From: Mycobacterium kyogaense
Lineage (GTDB): Bacteria > Actinomycetota > Actinomycetes > Mycobacteriales > Mycobacteriaceae
Reading direction: 5' to 3'
DNA: 64,000 nucleotides
Assembly (NCBI RefSeq): GCF_003254575.1
Contig: NZ_QJUA01000002.1
Span: 124,001 to 188,000 of the forward strand
The notes below the pieces were generated by a model. The model saw nothing but the letters and a program-made list of their open reading frames with translations. It was not told the DNA's origin and ran no database searches. Both the position numbers and the translations under genes were made by a program. Of the stretch, positions 1 through 10,863 are shown piece by piece; within the stretch, counting starts at the first letter, position 1; each line of letters begins with the position of its first letter.

Positions 1-371
1 AATCCCGCTGCGGCGCGGGCGATCTGCATTACGCGCACGTCCTGCGGCAGTAGCCGGCCGAGTCGGCGGACCAGCGGGCCGAACTCGGGCTCGCCGGCAC
101 GCGAGGTGCGGGGGTAGGCATGAGAGAGCGCCTGCGCGGGCACGTCGACGTGCGCGACCTGACCGGTGGCGTGCACACCGGAGTCGGTGCGCCCTGCGGC
201 GCGGGTGAGCACTGGGGTGCGGAACACCGTCGTCAACGCACCGTCGATGACGCCGGCCACCGTACGCTGCCCGGCCTGCGTCGCCCAGCCGGCGAATTCC
301 GTTCCGTCGTAAGCGATGTCGAGACGAAGACGAACGAGCCCGCCATCGGAATCGATGACGGGCTCGTTCAT
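1..371 (-). CDS. truA: tRNA pseudouridine synthase A (partial, 3' end beyond window)
   Basis: Converts U38-U40 of the tRNA anticodon arm to pseudouridine. The visible N-terminal 123 residues start [20 protein letters not shown] and carry the family hallmark GRTDSGVHA, whose Asp is the catalytic residue. The ATG lies 7 bp after the rplQ stop, so it is probably the last gene of the rpoA-rplQ transcription unit, which is the usual mycobacterial order. The C-terminal part is cut by the window edge. Confidence 0.93.
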   Translation of the reverse strand, partial: MNEPVIDSDGGLVRLRLDIAYDGTEFAGWATQAGQRTVAGVIDGALTTVFRTPVLTRAAGRTDSGVHATGQVAHVDVPAQALSHAYPRTSRAGEPEFGPLVRRLGRLLPQDVRVMQIARAAAG

Positions 372-378
372 GAAACTG

Positions 379-966
379 CTACTTGGCGTCGTCGGATTCT
401 GCGTCGACCTCGTCCTCAGCCTTGGCCTCCTGCGCCTCGACCTCGACGTCAGACTCGTCGGCGATCGGGGTCTCGTCGACGGCCTCGGCCTCTTCGGCAG
501 ACGGCCCCTCGGCCGCTTCCGGCTCGACGGCAGCCTGCGGGGCGGCAGCCGCCGCGACCTTCTGGGCGGAGTCGGCGCGGCGCGCCCGGTTGGCCTCAGA
601 CGTCACCGTCTTCTCCCGCACCAGCTCGATGACCGCCATGGGCGCGTTGTCGCCCTTGCGGTTCTCGACCTTGATGATGCGGGTGTAGCCGCCGGCGCGA
701 TCAGCGAAGAACGGGCCGATCTCCGCGAACAGGATGTGCACGACGTCCTTGTCGCGGATCTTCTTCATCACCTCACGCCGGTTGTGCAACTCGCCCTTCT
801 TGGCGTGGGTGATGAGCTTCTCGGCGTACGGACGCAACGCCCGCGCCTTGGGCTCCGTCGTCTTGATGCGGCCGTGCTCGAAGAGCGAGGTGGCCAGGTT
901 GGCCAGGATCGCCTTCTGGTGCGACGACGAACCGCCGAGGCGGGGTCCCTTGGTGGGCTTGGGCAT
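379..966 (-). CDS. rplQ: 50S ribosomal protein L17
   Basis: Large-subunit protein near the exit tunnel. The first ~120 residues are canonical L17 ([20 protein letters not shown]). They are followed by ~70 residues rich in Ala, Glu and Asp (for example [18 protein letters not shown] sequence), the acidic tail seen in mycobacterial L17. Length is 195 aa, against about 120 in E. coli. It follows rpoA by 95 bp on the same strand and precedes truA. Confidence 0.97.
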   Translation of the reverse strand: MPKPTKGPRLGGSSSHQKAILANLATSLFEHGRIKTTEPKARALRPYAEKLITHAKKGELHNRREVMKKIRDKDVVHILFAEIGPFFADRAGGYTRIIKVENRKGDNAPMAVIELVREKTVTSEANRARRADSAQKVAAAAAPQAAVEPEAAEGPSAEEAEAVDETPIADESDVEVEAQEAKAEDEVDAESDDAK

Positions 967-1061
967 TGCGACTGTCTCCTAGATGGGGCCGACCCCCGTA
1001 TGAGGTAGGGCCGGGACGGGTTGTTCGGGCGGGCGAAGCTGGGCGGGAACAGACCCAGCGG

Positions 1062-2165
<1,104 letters not shown>

Positions 2166-2204
2166 TTAAGTGATCTGTGAAGCCGGTTGGCCCACAGACG
2201 TGTG

Positions 2205-2810
2205 TTACTTCGAGTAGAGCTCGACGATCAGCTGCTCGGTGAGCGGGACGTCGATCTGTGCGCGCTCGGGAAGCTGGTGCACGAGGATGCGCTGACGCTC
2301 GCCGACGACCTGCAGCCAGCCCGGGATCGGGCGCTCGCCGGCGGTCTGCCGGGCCACCTCGAAGGGCAGGGTGTTGATCGACTTGTCCTTGATGTCGACG
2401 ATGTCGTACTGCGACACCCGGTAGCTGGGCACGTCGACCTTCACGCCGTTGACGGTGAAGTGGCCGTGGCTGACCAGCTGACGCGCCATGCGGCGGGTGC
2501 GGGCCAGGCCGGCGCGGTACACGACGTTGTCCAGCCGGCTCTCCAGGATGCGCAACAGGTTGTCACCTGTCTTGCCCGGGAGGCGGTTGGCCTCTTCGTA
2601 GTAGCGACGGAACTGCTTCTCCATCACGCCGTAGGTGAAGCGAGCCTTCTGCTTCTCCTGCAGCTGGGTGCGGTATTCGCTCTCCTTGATCCGCGCGCGG
2701 CCGTGCTGGCCGGGCGGGTAGGGGCGCTTCTCGAACGACTGATCTCCACCGACGAGGTCGACGCCGAGGCGGCGCGACTTGCGGGTGACGGGTCCGGTGT
2801 AACGAGCCAT
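2205..2810 (-). CDS. rpsD: 30S ribosomal protein S4
   Basis: Primary 16S rRNA-binding protein that nucleates small-subunit assembly; 201 aa, MARYTGPVTRKSRRLGVDL. The S4 RNA-binding domain is visible around residues 90-155 (ESRLDNVVYRAGLARTRRMA, then GHFTVNGVKVDVPSYRV). The zinc-binding cysteines found in some S4 proteins are absent, so this is the C-minus form. It lies 22 bp downstream of rpsK. Confidence 0.98.
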   Translation of the reverse strand: MARYTGPVTRKSRRLGVDLVGGDQSFEKRPYPPGQHGRARIKESEYRTQLQEKQKARFTYGVMEKQFRRYYEEANRLPGKTGDNLLRILESRLDNVVYRAGLARTRRMARQLVSHGHFTVNGVKVDVPSYRVSQYDIVDIKDKSINTLPFEVARQTAGERPIPGWLQVVGERQRILVHQLPERAQIDVPLTEQLIVELYSK

Positions 2811-2832
2811 GAGTTCTAGTTCTCCCTATCCC

Positions 2833-3246
2833 TTAGACCCGGCGCCGCTTGGGCGGACGGCAACCGTTGTGCGGCTGAGGGGTGACGTCGGAAATCGCGC
2901 CCACCTCGAGGCCGGCGGCCTGCAGTGAACGGATGGCGGTCTCTCGACCCGAACCCGGGCCCTTGACGAACACGTCGACCTTCTTGACGCCGTGCTCCTG
3001 CGCCTTGCGGGCAGCGTTCTCGGCGGCGAGCTGGGCGGCGAACGGCGTCGACTTACGCGAGCCCTTGAAGCCCACGTGACCCGAGCTGGCCCACGCGATG
3101 ACGTTGCCCTGCGGGTCGGTGATCGACACGATCGTGTTGTTGAACGTGCTCTTGATGTGCGCGGCGCCGTGCGGGACGTTCTTCTTTTCCCGGCGGCGGG
3201 TCTTGGCGGCACCCTTCTTGGGCGCGCCCTTCTTGGCTTGTGCCAT
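2833..3246 (-). CDS. rpsK: 30S ribosomal protein S11
   Basis: Small-subunit platform protein near the mRNA exit, 137 aa. Conserved landmarks are [19 protein letters not shown], the central [18 protein letters not shown] block and the C-terminal [18 protein letters not shown]. The Lys/Arg/Ala-rich N-terminal extension is typical. It starts 6 bp after the rpsM stop on the same strand. Confidence 0.98.
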   Translation of the reverse strand: MAQAKKGAPKKGAAKTRRREKKNVPHGAAHIKSTFNNTIVSITDPQGNVIAWASSGHVGFKGSRKSTPFAAQLAAENAARKAQEHGVKKVDVFVKGPGSGRETAIRSLQAAGLEVGAISDVTPQPHNGCRPPKRRRV

Positions 3247-3252
3247 CTCGGG

Positions 3253-3627
3253 TTACCTGGCCTTCTTCTTGCCGGCGATGGTGCGCTTCGGGCCCTTGCG
3301 GGTGCGCGCGTTGGTCTTGGTCCGCTGGCCGCGCACCGGCAGGCCGCGACGGTGCCGCAGGCCCTGGTAGCAGCCGATCTCGATCTTGCGGCGGATGTCG
3401 GCCTGCACCTCGCGGCGCAGGTCACCTTCCACCTTGAGGTTGCCCTCGATGTAGTCGCGCAGCTGGGACACCTGATCGTCGGTCAGGTCCTTGGTGCGCT
3501 GGTCCCGGCTGATACCGGTCGCCTCCAGGATTTCCTGGCTGCGGGTACGGCCGATGCCGTAGATGTAGGTCAGCGCGATCTCCATGCGCTTGTCGCGCGG
3601 GAGATCGACGCCCATGAGACGTGCCAC
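3253..3627 (-). CDS. rpsM: 30S ribosomal protein S13
   Basis: Head protein that contacts the P-site tRNA, 124 aa. I choose the GTG at 3625-3627 ([20 protein letters not shown]), which gives the standard S13 N-terminus and length; the frame stays open for 17 more codons upstream but that sequence has no family similarity. The helix-two-turn-helix and the basic tail ([18 protein letters not shown]) are present. A 155-bp untranslated stretch with a hairpin separates it from rpmJ. Confidence 0.96.
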   Translation of the reverse strand: MARLMGVDLPRDKRMEIALTYIYGIGRTRSQEILEATGISRDQRTKDLTDDQVSQLRDYIEGNLKVEGDLRREVQADIRRKIEIGCYQGLRHRRGLPVRGQRTKTNARTRKGPKRTIAGKKKAR

Positions 3628-3688
3628 AGGGGTGTTTCCTTCTCTATGCGGAGGTCTGATCCCAGTCCGTTCCCGCACTCTTGGCGGG

Positions 3689-3708
3689 GTCCGGCCTCCG
3701 TGCCGGAC
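3689..3708 (-). promoter_or_regulatory. hairpin in the rpmJ-rpsM spacer (candidate leader structure)
   Basis: Seven-bp perfect inverted repeat GTCCGGC / GCCGGAC with a 6-nt loop, about 60 nt upstream of the rpsM start on the coding strand. In E. coli the rpsM leader is the S4 autoregulatory target; whether this hairpin plays such a role is inference. It is not followed by a U-tract, so a simple intrinsic terminator is unlikely. Confidence 0.35.
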
Positions 3709-3782
3709 GTGTTCAGAAGGCCCTATGCCTTCAGTGGTACTGGGAGTTCGTCATTCAGTTGTGGTGCGGGCTGTAACTAGTA

Positions 3783-3896
3783 CTAGCCCTGCCGCTGCTT
3801 GTGGCGGGGATCGGAGCAGATCACCATGACCCGCCCATGCCGGCGGATCACCCTGCACTTGTCGCAGATCGGCTTGACGCTCGGGTTCACCTTCAC
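3783..3896 (-). CDS. rpmJ: 50S ribosomal protein L36
   Basis: A 37-aa protein, [20 protein letters not shown] and onward, ending DPRHKQRQG. It has a GTG start. The zinc ribbon ligands C11, C14, C27 and H32 are all present, so this is the C-plus (zinc-requiring) form. It lies 35 bp downstream of infA and is part of the infA-led transcript. Confidence 0.96.
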
Positions 3897-3931
3897 GGCT
3901 GTCGTCGATCCTTCTTCTCGTCGGTGTGCGG

Positions 3932-4153
3932 TTACTTGTAGCGGTACACGATGCGGCCACGGGACAGGTCGTATGGAGAGAGCTCCACCACGACGCGGTC
4001 CTCGGGGAGGATGCGGATGTAGTGCTGCCGCATCTTGCCGCTGATGTGGGCGAGGACCTTGTGTCCGTTCTCCAGCTCAATGCGGAACATCGCATTGGGC
4101 AGAGGTTCGACAACGCGGCCTTCGACCTCGATGGCACCGTCTTTCTTGGCCAT
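3932..4153 (-). CDS. infA: translation initiation factor IF-1
   Basis: IF-1, 73 aa, a single OB-fold ([20 protein letters not shown], then [20 protein letters not shown]) that binds the ribosomal A site during initiation. The ATG at 4151-4153 gives the exact usual length. The frame stays open further upstream, but that sequence is untranslated leader. It is the first gene of the alpha-operon transcript here. Confidence 0.98.
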
Positions 4154-4291
4154 ACTGGTTAGCGATCCTTGCTTTTCGTTTCGTGTTGGCCTGGCTGGCA
4201 CAGCTCGGGTCCGACTAGCAACGTGGGCCGGAGCTCGGGAATTCCCGACAGGACACGCAAGAAGTCGGCGCGCAAACCGCACCGTCGATCC

Positions 4292-4319
4292 ATACTACTC
4301 GCTGGGCAGGCAGCCCCAA
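4292..4319 (-). promoter_or_regulatory. candidate infA operon promoter
   Basis: On the minus strand TTGGGG (4314-4319) is followed by a 16-bp spacer and TAGTAT (4292-4297), a TANNNT-type -10. It lies about 140 bp upstream of infA. The -35 context GATTTTGGGG resembles those in front of rplN and rpsJ in this window. Confidence 0.45.
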
Positions 4320-4341
4320 AATCGCCGAATCGCCCAGCGTG

Positions 4342-4992
4342 CTAGTCGTCGGCCGGCCGCCTCGGACGGTCGAGCCGGGACACGAACGCCGCCGCCTGGG
4401 TGCGCCGCTCCATACCCAGTTTTGCGAGCAGCCGCGACACGTAGTTCTTCACCGTCTTCTCGGCGAGGAACATCCGCGCCGCGATCTGCTTGTTGGTCAG
4501 TCCCTCGCCCAGCAGATCGAGCAGCACCTTCTCCTGGTCGCTGAGCCCTGAGAGCGGATCGGAGTGGTCGGCGGCGTTGCGCAGCTTGGCCATCAACGCG
4601 GCCGCCGCCCGGTTGTCCAGCAGCGAACGCCCCGCACCCACGTCCTTGACGGCTTTCGCCAGCTCCATCCCTTTGATGTCCTTGATCACGTAGCCGCTGG
4701 CGCCGGCGAGGATCGCGTCGAGCATCGCCTCGTCGGAGGTGAACGACGTGAGCATCAGGCAGCGCAGGTCGGGCAGGCTCGAGAGCAGGTCACGGCACAG
4801 TTCGATGCCGTTGCCGTCGGGTAACCGCACGTCGAGCACGGCCACATCGGGTTGCAGGGCCGGGATCCGGGCGAGCGCCTCGGCGACCGTGCCCGCCTCA
4901 CCGATGACGTCGAGCTCCTCGTCGGCGCTGAGCAGGTCGATCAACCCGCGTCGCACCACTTCGTGATCATCGACCAGGAAGACACGGACCAT
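4342..4992 (-). CDS. devR: hypoxia response regulator DevR/DosR
   Basis: NarL/FixJ-family regulator, 216 aa, nearly identical in layout to M. tuberculosis DosR. Receiver: D8/D9, phosphoacceptor D54, T82 and K104. The C-terminal LuxR-type helix-turn-helix has [13 protein letters not shown] with K179, K182 and N183, the residues that contact DNA in DosR. Start ATG ([16 protein letters not shown]) chosen by homology; the open frame extends 44 codons upstream without family similarity. A DosR box lies 51 bp upstream, which suggests autoregulation. No heme-GAF DevS gene is next to it; the nearest DevS-like phosphoacceptor motif is in the kinase at 5993-7468. Confidence 0.94.
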   Translation of the reverse strand: MVRVFLVDDHEVVRRGLIDLLSADEELDVIGEAGTVAEALARIPALQPDVAVLDVRLPDGNGIELCRDLLSSLPDLRCLMLTSFTSDEAMLDAILAGASGYVIKDIKGMELAKAVKDVGAGRSLLDNRAAAALMAKLRNAADHSDPLSGLSDQEKVLLDLLGEGLTNKQIAARMFLAEKTVKNYVSRLLAKLGMERRTQAAAFVSRLDRPRRPADD

Positions 4993-5043
4993 GCCTTCAG
5001 TATGGCCACTCCCGGACTGCCGAGCGTGCATGATCGGGCGGAA

Positions 5044-5057
5044 GGGTCGAAGGCCCC
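5044..5057. promoter_or_regulatory. DosR box 1 (devR / usp divergent region)
   Basis: GGGTCGAAGGCCCC, a match to the DosR palindrome core GGGNC-N4-GNCCC. It sits in the 123-bp gap between devR (minus) and the universal stress gene (plus), 51 bp and 58 bp from their starts, so it could serve both. Confidence 0.7.
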
Positions 5058-5115
5058 TTGGCCGGGCCCGCTCGCCAGCCATAGTGTGGGTCGACACCGA
5101 CGGGGAGGAACCGCG

Positions 5116-5988
5116 ATGACCCAATCCGCGCGAGGATCTGAAATCGTTGTCGGAGTTGATGATTCACCGTCATCGCAGGCGGCGCTGACATGGGCGGCCG
5201 CGGAGGCGGTGCTGCACGGCGCACCTCTGACGCTGCTCTATGCGGCGCCGCCGCCCGTCTCGATGTGGCCGGCGACGCCGGTGCCCGCCGGGCTGCTGGA
5301 ATGGCAACGCCAGGTCGGCCGGGAAATTCTGGCCGACGCCGAGAATATCGCGAAGGACATCACCAACGGTTCGGTCCCGGTCAGAGCCGAATTCACGGTG
5401 GCGCCGGCGACGGCGGGACTGATCGAGGCGTCCCGGACGGCCAAGCTCGTCGTCGTGGGTTCCCGGGGACGGGGCGCGCTCGCTCGCGTCATGCTGGGCA
5501 GCGTCAGCAGCGGACTGGTGCACCGCGCGCACGGCCCGGTCGCGGTGATCCACGATGGTCCGCGACCCGCGACCGATGCGCCGGTTGTCGTCGGGTTCGA
5601 CGGCTCTGCGGACTCACGCGACGCCGTCGAGATCGCGTTCACCGAAGCCGCCCGCCGGGGCGTCGCACTCACGGTGGTGCACGCCTGGTGGTCGCCCGGG
5701 GCGTTCGACTTCCCCGGCTTCGACTGGGAGCAGATGCGGCCGGGCGTGGAACGCCAGCTCGGTGAGCAACTGACCGTCTGGAAGCAACGGTTCCCCGAGG
5801 TCGATGTGGTGCCGGTGGCGGTGCCCGATCAGCCTGCGCGCCGGCTCGTCGAACGGGGCGAAACGGCCCAACTCATCGTGGTCGGCAGCCGTGGCGAGGG
5901 AGCCGTCGCCAGCGCGCTGCTCGGCTCGGTCAGCAGCGCGGTCGTGCAGGCGGCCCGCGTCCCGGTCATCGTCGCGCGACCGGACTGA
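5116..5988 (+). CDS. tandem-domain universal stress protein
   Basis: 290 aa with two UspA domains (about 8-145 and 155-290). Each keeps the ATP-binding signature G-x2-G-x9-G-(S/T): [18 protein letters not shown] and [18 protein letters not shown]. It belongs to the large two-domain ATP-binding Usp family of the mycobacterial DosR regulon (Rv1996/Rv2005c/Rv2623 type). The ATG at 5116 follows a GGGGAGGAA ribosome binding site. A DosR box lies upstream and the gene is convergent with the kinase operon end, so hypoxic induction is expected. Confidence 0.92.
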   Translation: MTQSARGSEIVVGVDDSPSSQAALTWAAAEAVLHGAPLTLLYAAPPPVSMWPATPVPAGLLEWQRQVGREILADAENIAKDITNGSVPVRAEFTVAPATAGLIEASRTAKLVVVGSRGRGALARVMLGSVSSGLVHRAHGPVAVIHDGPRPATDAPVVVGFDGSADSRDAVEIAFTEAARRGVALTVVHAWWSPGAFDFPGFDWEQMRPGVERQLGEQLTVWKQRFPEVDVVPVAVPDQPARRLVERGETAQLIVVGSRGEGAVASALLGSVSSAVVQAARVPVIVARPD

Positions 5989-5992
5989 CGCC

Positions 5993-7468
5993 TCACGGCG
6001 GATCGAGCGGGGCAGCCCACTCGACGACCGCGCCCGGACCCGGACTCGCGTTGTAGATCCTCGCACTGCCGCCCAGATTGGCCGCGCGGGTCGCGATGTT
6101 GGCTCGCCCGTTGCCCATCGTGTCGGCATCGGAAAGGCCGATCCCGTTGTCGCGCACGATGATCCGCAAGTCGAGACCGGTCACCGCGACCGTGACCGAC
6201 GCGGCGTCGGCCTGTGCGTGGCGCGCCACGTTGCTCAGCGCCTCGCGCACCACGGCCAATGCGGCCGCATGGGCCAGGGGACGGACGTGGGCGTCGTCGA
6301 CGGGCCCTTCGAACTGCAGCGCAGGGGTGAACCCCAGCGCACCCACGCTGCCCTCGACCACGTCGATGATCGCCGACCGCAAGCGGCTGGACCGCACCGG
6401 CGCCGAGATCGACTGGTGCAGGTTGAACACCACGTCGCGCAGGTCGTGGATGATCGCGTCGGTCTCGTCGATGAAGCCGTCCAGGTCGGGATTGCGCCGA
6501 GCGGCGGCCGAGGTGAGGCTCAGCCCGAGACCGAACACCCGCTGGATCACCCGGTCGTGCAGATCGGCGGCGATACGCGCCTGTTCGTCCCGGAGTTCGC
6601 CGTCGACAAGTCGGTCGGCGCTGGCCAGCAGGCTGAGCCGCATCTGTTCCACAGCGCGGGCCAGTTCTGCGGTCTCGCGCGGACCGGTGGGGTGGATCGG
6701 CTGGTCGTAATCCCCGCCGGCGACGGCCTTGACCTCGACGAGCAGATCATCGACCGGCCGGGTGAGGCGGCGCTTCACCACGATCACCGCGCCGATCACC
6801 ACCAGCGCCAGCACCGCCACGCCGGTGAACTGGACGGCGTTCGCGATGCGTTGTGCCGAGTCGATACGCCTCAGCTGCGCGTCGGCGCGCTCAGTGGTGT
6901 AGGCCGTCATCGCGCGCAGGGGCGTACGCAGCTCGTCGAACAGGGTCTTCCCCTGCAGCGCCATGGCGGCCTGCTGCTCGGGCCCGAGGGGGCCGGCGCG
7001 GCGGGCCGCGATCTGCGGCTCGGCCACCTGTGTCCGCCACCGCGCCGCTGCGGTCGTGACCGCTCCGAGCAGTTCCCGCCCGCGCTCGTCGGCGACCAGG
7101 TCACCGGCCAGCGCGTCGGTCAGCGACGCGGCGGCCTCGGCCCCGGAGTCATAAGGCTGCAGAGACGCCGGGTTTCCGGTCAACATGAACCCGCGCTGCC
7201 CGGTCTCCTGATCGGTGTAGGCGCGCCGCAGCGCCTCCACATCGGTCTGCAACTCGCTCACGGGACCGCTGAGTTCGTCGACGGCGCGCGCCACGGTGGC
7301 CCGGCCGATGATGGACGCCGCCGAGACAGCGAGGAAGACGGTACTGACCACCGTCAGGCAGACCCAGATGTGCTGACGCAGCGAGTGCTGCCGGTTCTCC
7401 GTCCCCACCTCGGGGGTGTTCCCCCGGGCCAGCGCTTCAGTCCTGCGTATCGCCGATGTCGTCATCAT
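5993..7468 (-). CDS. CHASE3-HAMP sensor histidine kinase, candidate DevR partner
   Basis: 491 aa. TM1 is about residues 34-56. An extracytoplasmic CHASE3-like helical domain follows (motif YTDQETGQRGFMLTG at ~84-98), then TM2 at ~211-232 and HAMP at ~233-285. The HisKA_3 box ARIAADLHDRVIQRVFGLG has phosphoacceptor H304, and the HATPase has DNGIG and GNGRANI. The DLHDxVIQR box is the DevS/DosT type, so I infer it phosphorylates the DevR encoded two genes away. It has no heme GAF domain. It is the last gene of the DosR-boxed operon, 3 bp after adh. Confidence 0.88.
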   Translation of the reverse strand: MMTTSAIRRTEALARGNTPEVGTENRQHSLRQHIWVCLTVVSTVFLAVSAASIIGRATVARAVDELSGPVSELQTDVEALRRAYTDQETGQRGFMLTGNPASLQPYDSGAEAAASLTDALAGDLVADERGRELLGAVTTAAARWRTQVAEPQIAARRAGPLGPEQQAAMALQGKTLFDELRTPLRAMTAYTTERADAQLRRIDSAQRIANAVQFTGVAVLALVVIGAVIVVKRRLTRPVDDLLVEVKAVAGGDYDQPIHPTGPRETAELARAVEQMRLSLLASADRLVDGELRDEQARIAADLHDRVIQRVFGLGLSLTSAAARRNPDLDGFIDETDAIIHDLRDVVFNLHQSISAPVRSSRLRSAIIDVVEGSVGALGFTPALQFEGPVDDAHVRPLAHAAALAVVREALSNVARHAQADAASVTVAVTGLDLRIIVRDNGIGLSDADTMGNGRANIATRAANLGGSARIYNASPGPGAVVEWAAPLDPP

Positions 7469-7471
7469 CGG

Positions 7472-8488
7472 CTACACGATCAGTACCGCGGCCCCGGCGA
7501 TACGCCCCGCACTGAGATCCGCCAGCGCCGTATCGGCCTGGTCGAGCGGATACTCGGGAGTCGTCACCTCGATGCGGTGGCGGCCGGCGAACTCCAGGAA
7601 CTGGCGCGCGTCGGCCCGGGTGTTGGAGGTGACCGAACGTACCTGGCGTTCCTGGAACAGGTGCGACTGATAGTTCAGCGACGGGATGTCAGTGAGGTGT
7701 ATCCCGGCGATCGCCAGCGTGCCACCCCGGTCCAGGGCCTCCAGAGCGGGCAGCACGAGATCGCCGACGGGTGCGAAAAGTATTGCGGCATCGAGCTTCA
7801 CCGGCGGCGGTTCGGCCGCGCCCTGCGCCGACGCCGCCCCGAGAGCGAGCGCGAGCTCTCGCGCGTCGGCGCCGCGCGTCATGACGTGCACCTCCGCACC
7901 CTGGGCCAGCGCCACCTGGGCGGTGATGTGGGCGCTCCCTCCGAACCCGTAGATCCCCAGGCGGCCACCGGCGGGCAGATCGGCACGCAGCAGCGAGCGG
8001 TAGCCGATGATGCCCGCGCACAGCAGCGGTGCGAGTTCGCTGTTCGAGTAACCTTCCGGCAGCCTGTGCACGAATGCTTCAGGCGCAGTGACGAATTCGG
8101 CGTAACCGCCGTCGGCATCCCAGCCCGTGTACTGCGACTCGGGGCAGAGGTTCTCCTGATCCCGCAGGCAGAACCGGCACCGGCCACAGGTGTGCCGCAG
8201 CCAGGCCACGCCCACCCAGTCGCCCGTGGTGAATTGTGCGCCGGCACCGGGGCCCAGCGCCACCACCTCGCCCACGACCTCGTGTCCAGGCGTGACGTGC
8301 GCACGGTGAACCGGTAGATCTCCTTCCGCGACATGCAGGTCCGTGCGGCACACGCCGCAGGCATGCACGGCGATCAGCACCTCACCCGGACCCGGCTCGG
8401 GTACCTCGGTGGTGACGAGCTCGACCGGTCGGGTGTCCACCGGCCCGGGCGTACCGACCCGCCAGGCGCGCATGGTCGACGACGTCAT
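7472..8488 (-). CDS. zinc-dependent alcohol dehydrogenase (AdhA-like)
   Basis: 338-aa medium-chain dehydrogenase. Catalytic zinc region CGVCRTDLH and GHEVVGEV; structural-zinc lobe [15 protein letters not shown]; Rossmann [10 protein letters not shown]. The family oxidises or reduces alcohols and aldehydes with NAD(P)H. It is 11 bp after the acyl carrier protein gene and 3 bp before the kinase gene. The operon context suggests it disposes of reductant or an aldehyde in hypoxia; its substrate cannot be told from sequence. Confidence 0.9.
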   Translation of the reverse strand: MTSSTMRAWRVGTPGPVDTRPVELVTTEVPEPGPGEVLIAVHACGVCRTDLHVAEGDLPVHRAHVTPGHEVVGEVVALGPGAGAQFTTGDWVGVAWLRHTCGRCRFCLRDQENLCPESQYTGWDADGGYAEFVTAPEAFVHRLPEGYSNSELAPLLCAGIIGYRSLLRADLPAGGRLGIYGFGGSAHITAQVALAQGAEVHVMTRGADARELALALGAASAQGAAEPPPVKLDAAILFAPVGDLVLPALEALDRGGTLAIAGIHLTDIPSLNYQSHLFQERQVRSVTSNTRADARQFLEFAGRHRIEVTTPEYPLDQADTALADLSAGRIAGAAVLIV

Positions 8489-8499
8489 ACTCGCTAAGG

Positions 8500-8745
8500 C
8501 TAGCGACCTGCGCGTGTGCTGACGAGGGCGACGACGTCGCCCAGCGTCCGCAGTTTCCGGTAGTCAGCCTCCGGGATCTCAACCCCGAGTCGGTTGTGCA
8601 CGCCGACAAGGAAATTGAGCCAGTCCATCGAGTCGAGATCCACCTGGTCACGCAACAGCGCGTCATCGTCGATGTCGGCGGGCTCGACCTCGGGGGCGAT
8701 GCTCGTCAACACCGACAGCACCTCGTCGCGGATGTGATCGGTCAT
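8500..8745 (-). CDS. acyl carrier protein
   Basis: 81-aa stand-alone carrier domain ([20 protein letters not shown]) with the 4'-phosphopantetheine attachment Ser in [15 protein letters not shown] start at 8743-8745. It lies 7 bp after the E2 gene and 11 bp before adh in the DosR-boxed operon. It is not the housekeeping AcpM. A carrier protein between 2-oxoacid dehydrogenase and alcohol dehydrogenase genes is unusual and may accept acyl groups made by the E1/E2 enzymes or the synthetase. Confidence 0.88.
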   Translation of the reverse strand: MTDHIRDEVLSVLTSIAPEVEPADIDDDALLRDQVDLDSMDWLNFLVGVHNRLGVEIPEADYRKLRTLGDVVALVSTRAGR

Positions 8746-8752
8746 CGCAGCC

Positions 8753-9886
8753 TCACTTCTCGAGCAGGTCGGGTTCACCCAGCAGATCGTTGACAGCAGC
8801 CAGAAACAGTGCCCCCCGGTGGCCGTCACTGGCTCGGTGGTCGGCCGCCAGGCTGGCCTGCAGTGTCGTCGCGATGCGGATTCCGCCGTCGACGGCGCAC
8901 ACCCGCTGCGCCGGAGTGCCGAACCCGACCAGTGCCACCTGCGGCGGATAGATGACCCCGAACACGGTGTCGACACCCTGATCTCCGAGGTTGGTCACCG
9001 TGATGGTCGGATCCGACATCTCCGAGCTGCGCAGCGAACCTGCGCGAGCCCGCGCGACGAGATCGGTCAGGTCAGCCATCAGCTCGTCGAGCTTCTTGTC
9101 GGGTACATCGTGAATCGCAGGGGCGACCAGCCCGCCGCCGCGCAACGAGATCGCCACGCCGACGTGCACGGCGCTGCCCGCCTCGAATCCCGTGTCGCGC
9201 CAGAACCCGTTGAACTCGCCGAACCGCTGCGCCGCCAGCGCGACGGCCTTGAGCTGCAACACCGCCGGCAGGACACGCTCGGTGATGGAGCGCGCCGCGT
9301 TGCGCTCCGCGAGCCAGTCCAGCGCCGGGTCGAGCTGGACCTCGTGAGCGAGGTAGTAGTGCGGGATCTCGCGCTTGGACCGGCTCATCGCCGCCGCGAT
9401 CGACTTGCGCATCTCTGTTCCGGGAACGTGCGCCGCGGGAACGACAGCGTGACTGTGTGCCGCGGCGTGCTCCACGTCGCTGATCACCACCGCGCCCTGC
9501 GGGCCGGTGCCGGAGACCACGTCGACGTCGACGCCCAGCGACGTGGCCAGCCGACGGGCCGCCGGGGACACCCACCGGCGGTGCGCCGCATCGACCGTCG
9601 GCGTTTCCACGGCCTGCGCGGGGACGGGCGCCGGTTCCGCCGGTCGCTCCCCCGGGGTCAGCAGCGTGGCCAACGGTGTTCCCACCGAGACGGTCTGGCC
9701 CACCGGCACGAGCAGCTCGCCGACGACGCCCTCCTGCCAGCATTCGATCTCCACGGCCGCCTTGGTGGTCTCGACGACCGCGACGATCTGACCGCGGGTC
9801 ACGGTGTCACCCGGCTTGACCAGCCACTCGTTGAGCGTGCCCTCGTCCATGTCGGCACCGAGTGCAGGCATCCGGAACTCGGTCAT
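8753..9886 (-). CDS. dihydrolipoamide acyltransferase (E2) of a 2-oxoacid/acetoin dehydrogenase
   Basis: 377 aa. One N-terminal lipoyl domain with the lipoylated Lys in [12 protein letters not shown] (about residue 42), an Ala/Pro-rich linker, and a peripheral subunit-binding domain ([20 protein letters not shown], about 103-140). The C-terminal catalytic acyltransferase has the active-site motif [10 protein letters not shown]. It transfers the acyl group from lipoamide to CoA. Start ATG overlaps the E1 beta stop by 4 bp. No E3 gene is adjacent, so the housekeeping lipoamide dehydrogenase would have to serve. Confidence 0.93.
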   Translation of the reverse strand: MTEFRMPALGADMDEGTLNEWLVKPGDTVTRGQIVAVVETTKAAVEIECWQEGVVGELLVPVGQTVSVGTPLATLLTPGERPAEPAPVPAQAVETPTVDAAHRRWVSPAARRLATSLGVDVDVVSGTGPQGAVVISDVEHAAAHSHAVVPAAHVPGTEMRKSIAAAMSRSKREIPHYYLAHEVQLDPALDWLAERNAARSITERVLPAVLQLKAVALAAQRFGEFNGFWRDTGFEAGSAVHVGVAISLRGGGLVAPAIHDVPDKKLDELMADLTDLVARARAGSLRSSEMSDPTITVTNLGDQGVDTVFGVIYPPQVALVGFGTPAQRVCAVDGGIRIATTLQASLAADHRASDGHRGALFLAAVNDLLGEPDLLEK

Positions 9887-10863
9887 GATCGTTGTCCGAC
9901 AACAGCTCTGATTGCATCGACGATCGTCTCGGGCTGCGGCAGCGCGGCCTCTTCGAGGTGCTTCGCGTACGGGATCGGCACCTCGGCCGTGCACACTCGC
10001 GCCACCGGGGCGTCGAGGTCGAAGAACGCGTTCTCCATCAGCTGTGCGCTGATCTCGCCCGCGAGACTGCCGGTGCGCCAGCCCTCGTCGACGACGACCG
10101 CCCGGTGGGTGCTGCGGACCGACGCCACGAACGTGTCGGTGTCGAGCGGGCGCAGCGCGCGCAGATCGATCACCTCGCACTCGACGCCGCCCACCGCGAG
10201 TTCATCCGCGGCATCGAGCACCTTGGGCAGGCAGCCGCCGTAGGTGATCACCGTGACGTCGGAGCCCGGCCGACGTACAGCAGCTGTCGAGATGTCGGTC
10301 GGTCCCAGCGCGTCGACGTCAGCCGCAGCGTTGTACAGGCCGACGTGCTCGAAGATCACCACCGGGTCCGGATCGGCCAGCGCAGTGGCGAGCATTCCGT
10401 AGGCATCCTCGACGGTCGCCGGCGCCACCACCCGGATACCCGGGACGTGCGCGAACCAGCATTCGAGGCTGTGCGAATGCTGGGCGGCCAGCTGCCGTCC
10501 CGCGCCCGTGGCCATCCGGACCACCAGCGGGACCGAGAACTGTCCGCCGGACATGTGGCGCAGCGCCGCAGCGGTGTTCACGATCTGGTCCAGTGCGAGC
10601 AGACTGAAGTTGACCGTCATCACCTCGACGATCGGCCGCAACCCGCCCAGCGCCGCGCCGATGCCGACGCCGACGAATCCGAGTTCCGACAGCGGGGTGT
10701 CGCGGACGCGGTCCGGTCCGAACTCGGCCAGCAGACCCTTGGAGGCGGCGTAGGTTCCGCCGTAGGCGCCGACGTCCTCGCCCATCAGCAGCACGCGATC
10801 ATCGGCGGCCATCGCATCTCGGATTCCGTCGTGCACGGCGCTGCGGTACGTCGTCTTCGTCAT
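9883..10863 (-). CDS. 2-oxoacid/acetoin dehydrogenase E1 component, beta subunit
   Basis: 326 aa, transketolase-like pyrimidine-binding and C-terminal domains ([54 protein letters not shown]). It pairs with the alpha subunit to decarboxylate a 2-oxoacid, or cleave acetoin, with thiamine diphosphate. Translationally coupled to both neighbours by ATGA overlaps (9883-9886 and 10860-10863). Sequence alone does not separate pyruvate, branched-chain and acetoin specificities. Confidence 0.93.
   Translation of the reverse strand: MTKTTYRSAVHDGIRDAMAADDRVLLMGEDVGAYGGTYAASKGLLAEFGPDRVRDTPLSELGFVGVGIGAALGGLRPIVEVMTVNFSLLALDQIVNTAAALRHMSGGQFSVPLVVRMATGAGRQLAAQHSHSLECWFAHVPGIRVVAPATVEDAYGMLATALADPDPVVIFEHVGLYNAAADVDALGPTDISTAAVRRPGSDVTVITYGGCLPKVLDAADELAVGGVECEVIDLRALRPLDTDTFVASVRSTHRAVVVDEGWRTGSLAGEISAQLMENAFFDLDAPVARVCTAEVPIPYAKHLEEAALPQPETIVDAIRAVVGQRS

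Noticed and set aside
120..1008. Plus-strand frames over truA and rplQ
   Set aside because: They mirror the minus-strand genes, which have clear family signatures.
3628..3678. Longer rpsM start
   Set aside because: The extra 17 codons have no S13 similarity; GTG at 3627 gives the standard 124-aa protein.
5804..8317. Long plus-strand open frame (837 codons) opposite the kinase and adh genes
   Set aside because: Its translation is Arg/His/Gly-rich with no domain and lies antisense to two well-supported genes; long antisense frames are expected at this GC content.
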